Below the pieces are notes generated by a model. That model saw only the letters and a program-made list of their open reading frames with translations, ran no database searches and was not told the DNA's origin. This document shows positions 59,950 to 64,000 of a stretch of 64,000 bases of DNA, in pieces. Source of the stretch: Astropecten irregularis. Taxonomy: Eukaryota; Echinodermata; Asteroidea; Paxillosida; Astropectinidae. Within the stretch, counting starts at the first letter, position 1. Every line of letters starts with the position of its first letter. The position numbers were made by a program, and so were the translations under genes. The DNA lies in assembly GCA_963971285.1 (NCBI GenBank), contig OZ020244.1, forward strand, positions 24,738,001 through 24,802,000, written 5' to 3'.

Positions 59950-62900
59950 TCACATTCGAGTTTCCTCCGATTTGATACTGTGCGTTCCAAGTGATTCCCT
60001 GCTCCTGGACTTGATCTTGGCGCTGCCTGAGAACTGGTACTCTGAGGGCATCTCAGCATTTTCCTGGGAGATGTCGGGGGATATCTGGCCCATGAGAGCG
60101 ATGGTTTCACCATCCTCTATATGCGATGAGTCGTGCTTGGAGTCACAGTGTAAATGGTCCAGACCATTCAGGTGAATCTCCGGTATGACCGAGGTGTCCG
60201 GGACAGTGCTCGGTGTACCGTTGCCCATGTGGGCCTCAGAGTCCAGGCTTCCGTCCTGCGGGAGGGTGGTGTTGACTGCAGTCTCGGCCAGGTCGTAGAC
60301 CTCGGGCCCAGGGGAGCTGGGTGAGTCGTTGGGCGGCGTCACCTCCAGGGCGTTGGCATTGGTGATGCTGAGGTTGGTGGGCTTGCGCTTCTCTGACTTG
60401 GTCCGCCGGTGCCAGAATTTGGACGGGCGCTGGTTGCGCTGCGTCCCCGTGCTGGACAGTGTCTGGCTGCGAGCCCGGTACCAATTGTCGCTGTCCAGCG
60501 AGCTTGTTCGCTCGGATATCTGCCGCAGGTTGCTGCCGTCCGGCAATGCAGTCAGGTAGCGCATTTTATGCCAGTCTTTGTTGTTCTGGGAATCGTGACG
60601 ATGGAGAGACTGTACTTTGAAGCTCTTCATTTGTTCCTCAGCCACGTGAACACTATGAAGGGCACGGTACAGAAAGTGGTACTCATCCTGACAAAACAAA
60701 CAAACAAATGCATCAGGCCAAGCAATATTTAGACTAACAACTTTAGTACTGGACCAGTCTAGCTGTTGAAAAATCCTGACAAGGCGCAGATCTGAAATCC
60801 TCCTTTTGTCAGCCCTGAACTTCAATGCAGTTAAGCTGCTTAAAAATCAATCAAGTCTGGCTTCTGGATATTGTCCACAATTAATGCGGACTCAACCTGT
60901 CAATCAGGTTTATGCCAACTCTGATCCAGCACACAGCAGGGGCGTGAAGTTGATAGTTCAAGGCTATGGATGACAGACCCAAGGCATAGCCCAGTTCAGG
61001 AATGGCTTCTCAGTGGCAGTCAGTATTATTTCTCTTCCTAACACAGTTTCTCTCCCTTGACCTTAATGGTCAATAATTTTATTTTGACCACACAGGCAAT
61101 TTCTCTTTGTCCTATTATAAAAGGGATAAAGGAGTTAACGTTAAGAATAAAAATGTGTACGGAAAACTAATTTGACTATTAAATTGCTCAATATTCAACA
61201 CTCTGCTCTTTCCCGCTATGAAGTACCTGGGTAATCTAGCATTTTATAATTATGTCATGCCTCAAACCAGAGATAACCAAGGCAGCGGAAATATTCCCAC
61301 AACCAAGCTGTTTTCTGGCCATGTTAAGACAAAAAGTTGGCTGGAACTGTGGAGTACGGTAACCCTGCTTGCCAAGAGGGTTTGCATGAAAAAGAAGTAC
61401 AAGTGCTTTTATTTCACTGAGATACAAAAGAAAGCAACGTATCTTTTTGAAGACTGATGAAAAGTTTTGAAATTTAAAAAAGAAGACGGAAAAACACCTG
61501 GTAAAAAGGGTAAAATACGGTAGAATGAACATTTGCTAGTCTCCATGTATACCCACCTTGGATGCAAACATTCCTGGTCTTTTGTTAGCATAGAGTTTGA
61601 CCACATTGTACACATCAACACTACCCTCATGGACCATCTGTGAATGTAACGTGAAGAGGGTGCAGAAAGTACCGGCTTGCCGACCTCCGTACCTGACAAC
61701 AAACAAATATCAATCAATGATCAGACCAAGAAGACAAAACAACAACCAAACACACAAACACACAAACATACATGAATGATTCCCACATTAGGGCAACAAA
61801 TTTGTGTCGGCCTAATATTTCTACTTGAAAACTAGAAAGAATATCTTCGGGGAATCCTCGTAATCCCAAACCATTGTCTATTAAGTTTGGTTCGGCTGGG
61901 TTTCCTAACAAGTGAAAAAAGACAGATTTATTTAGGGGGTTTTGTGAAGAAGTCTACAGGAATACTTATTATCATTATACAGTAATCATTATTTATTTAT
62001 TTCTGGTAATAAAACCAAGGATTCCTCAAAAGCTCCCTAGGCACTGTATCTTGAAAGTTTTAGAGGGGGGAGGAAAACCCCAAGAGTAATATTCTGGGTA
62101 AAACCCACTGATTCAGGTAGGGAATGAAAACCCAATCCACTTGTGGACCAAGTTTGACTCGAACCCTGGCCACAAGAGGTGATAGGCGAGAATTGAACCG
62201 CTACGCCACAAAGAGGACTAAGAAGAGAATGTGAACCACAGACCAAACAGTTGATCATAGCACCTGATGGGAGAAACTGGGCTTCGAACCCTCTGTAACA
62301 TCTAGGGGAAATGTTAATATCTACCTGTCATGCACAGTGATGGGACCTACTACATCCTTGTTGACCAGTGCCAGCATCTTGCTCCGCTCCTCCAGGGCGT
62401 GGATGAGGTCAAAGGCTGTGTGGAGAGGAGAGCAGCTGTCCGGCCAATAACTGCAGTGGTACTGCTTGACGGTCAACTGGTCATCATCCTGCAATCCACC
62501 ACATTAAACAGATTATGGTTCGAAACCTGTCCGAGGACCCTGATACACTCATTTCAACATGAAACTATAACCGGTGCCCCGCCAACTGAGCTATCTAGCC
62601 CTATGCATGGTTTGGTGATTTCTGACTACCAACTGAACATCACAAGCACAAGCACAAGGCTGACGTTCAGAGACACGGGGTCGATTTCACAAAGCTCTAT
62701 AATCGATCGTAACTCAAGTTGCGAAGGATAACCCATCATAGGTGGCCTATCCTATGTAGGATTGCAATGCTTCATACGTCCTACGATTGATAGCAAGTTA
62801 CGATGAGTTTGGTGAAATCGACCCCGGAACTGTAACGCGGAGGTTGCAGGTTCAAATCCCGCCACAGTGAGTTTTCTTTGTTCTTCTTCAAATGTAGGCA

Positions 62901-63821
62901 ATAGTTTACCTGTGAGCAGCTGAGCAGAAACTCTCTGGTGATGTACAACATATTGGAATGTTCCTCTTCGCACAGGGTTACTTTGATGGTGCCAAAGGTC
63001 AACGACTCATCCTTATTGGTCGGCCAGTAGATAGGATTGTCGGCCTGTACAGATGAAAACCACACAAAAGTGCTACAATTTGGGTTGCTCAGTGTGGATT
63101 TTGTGCCCAAATTTCATTTTATCAACAGCATATTCATTGGCTCGGTGTCGTGAAACTTTGTGGGAAATCCAGATTCATCGTTTTCGAGACTGCCCTGACA
63201 ATTTGATAATAAAGCAACAACCATGTACAAACCATGTACAAAGTAAAAGTAAAGTGTGTGGTACCTGCACTTTGTGTAATGAATACGCATCGAAAAACAG
63301 AGCAAAGATTGGAGAACCATACTTTTCAGTTTCACAAAAAGCAAAGAGGAAAACAAAATAGCGGTGATCATTGTGGAGAATTTGGATTAAAGTAGAAACC
63401 AACTTTTTATTATCAAGAATTTGGACTGATTCTGTGAAGAATTTTGACTGTTTTTTGTATAAAGCATTTGGACTGATTCTGTATTAAGCATTTGGACTGA
63501 TAAGTTCTGTGAAGAATTTTGACAGATTCTGTGAAGAATTTGGACTGATTCTGTGAAGAATTTTGACAGATTCTGTAAGGCATTTGGACTGATTCTGTGA
63601 AGAATTTGGACTGATACTATGAAGAAATTTGACAGATTTACAAGAATTGTGTTAATACTCTAAGCAGTTCCGTGAGACTGTCCCCCCTCCCTTACCTCTT
63701 CTTTATCGGTCAGCATGACGATGGTCGTGGAGTTACACTCCCACAGCATACGCCAAAACTCCACCATGGTCTCCCTCAACGGATACTGGGTCACAATGAA
63801 CTCCCTGTTTCTATGGTAACC
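59950..63821 (-). CDS. Receptor tyrosine phosphatase, type V (PTPRZ/PTPRG-like), last five coding exons
   Basis: C-terminal part of a transmembrane receptor PTP; the ectodomain, D1 domain and start of D2 lie beyond the window. Exons: 63821-63696, 63044-62910, 62488-62325, 61692-61557, 60687-59950 (TGA), 432 residues, phases consistent. The first four exons are the second phosphatase domain ([36 protein letters not shown]). The P-loop reads [11 protein letters not shown], so the catalytic Cys is Asp and the loop Arg is Gln: a pseudophosphatase. VHDxxG at this spot, followed by SVDVY and [18 protein letters not shown], is the signature of vertebrate PTPRG and PTPRZ1 D2 domains. The last exon adds ~230 residues of Ser/Pro/Asn-rich tail, far longer than the ~35-residue vertebrate tail, with a basic patch ([12 protein letters not shown]). 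It ends ETRM, a possible class I PDZ ligand. Confidence 0.88.
62037..62270 (-). mobile_element. tRNA-derived SINE, reverse copy in PTPR intron
   Basis: The minus strand has a tRNA-like head with a GGGTTCGAGTC B-box-like site and a body with GGTTTTCCTCCCCCC. Related to the 48176 SINE. Confidence 0.6.
62677..62825. mobile_element. MITE family B, copy in PTPR intron
   Basis: GGGGTCGATTTCACAAAGC ... TTTGGTGAAATCGACCCC; it appears to split a SINE-like sequence (62540-62640 and 62830-62870). Confidence 0.75.
63415..63648. repeat. 22-bp minisatellite in PTPR intron, about 10 units
   Basis: Consensus AAGAATTTGGACTGATTCTG plus two bases, with a few indels. It ends about 50 bases from the exon at 63696. 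Confidence 0.8.
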
Positions 63822-64000
63822 CTGTAGATTTAAGAAAAGCCAGAGACTTATATATATGTGGGATATATATATGAGGGCAGATTGGTGGACAGGTTGGAGG
63901 GGAAGAAGTGGCAATAGAGAAAAATCACATCCAAAAACAAGATAGCATTAGGACCCTAATTCAGTGTGCATGAAACAAAGTTGCAAGCGATATGAACGCC

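Noticed and set aside
60236-60484. Second minus-strand ORF over the PTPR last exon
   Set aside because: It is an out-of-frame shadow of the PTPR tail, which has the correct phase with the upstream exon.

Overview
This is animal nuclear DNA with spliced genes (GT-AG introns), dense non-autonomous transposons and tRNA-derived SINEs. Four conserved genes suggest a bilaterian, and the repeat flavour and gene structures fit an invertebrate deuterostome (an echinoderm such as a starfish is my best guess). The species call is inference and no single feature proves it.

Layout. (1) 1-11135, + strand: 13 coding exons of ACAD9, with the first ~80 codons upstream of the window. (2) 11.1-22.7 kb: a transposon graveyard with at least four decayed LTR-retrotransposon gag fragments of two or more families, a decayed piggyBac transposase joined closely to one gag, and a two-finger C2H2 ORF. 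(3) 22.7-26.5 kb: an unrecognised minus-strand coding candidate with internally repeated segments, then two long fold-back elements inserted head to tail at the same 9-bp target, then a ~42-bp tandem repeat. (4) 27.1-32.5 kb, - strand: complete RPL18A (5 exons, 176 aa) with a 5' TOP start and two paralogous H/ACA snoRNA candidates in introns 2 and 3. (5) 33.1-34.5 kb: the 3' end of an L2/CR1-like LINE. (6) 37.8-51.1 kb, - strand: complete ALG9 (17 coding exons, 614 aa), its introns loaded with MITEs and SINEs. (7) 51.1-59.9 kb: no coding sequence recognised. (8) 59.9-63.8 kb, - strand: the last five coding exons of a type V receptor tyrosine phosphatase (PTPRZ/PTPRG class), comprising a pseudophosphatase D2 domain and a long tail.

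The four genes have unrelated housekeeping or signalling roles: mitochondrial acyl-CoA dehydrogenase and complex I assembly factor, cytosolic ribosome, ER N-glycan assembly, and plasma-membrane receptor. I see no operon-like cooperation. The most interesting parts are the snoRNA pair, the double fold-back insertion, the gag-piggyBac junction, the unrecognised repeated-exon candidate and the PTPR tail.
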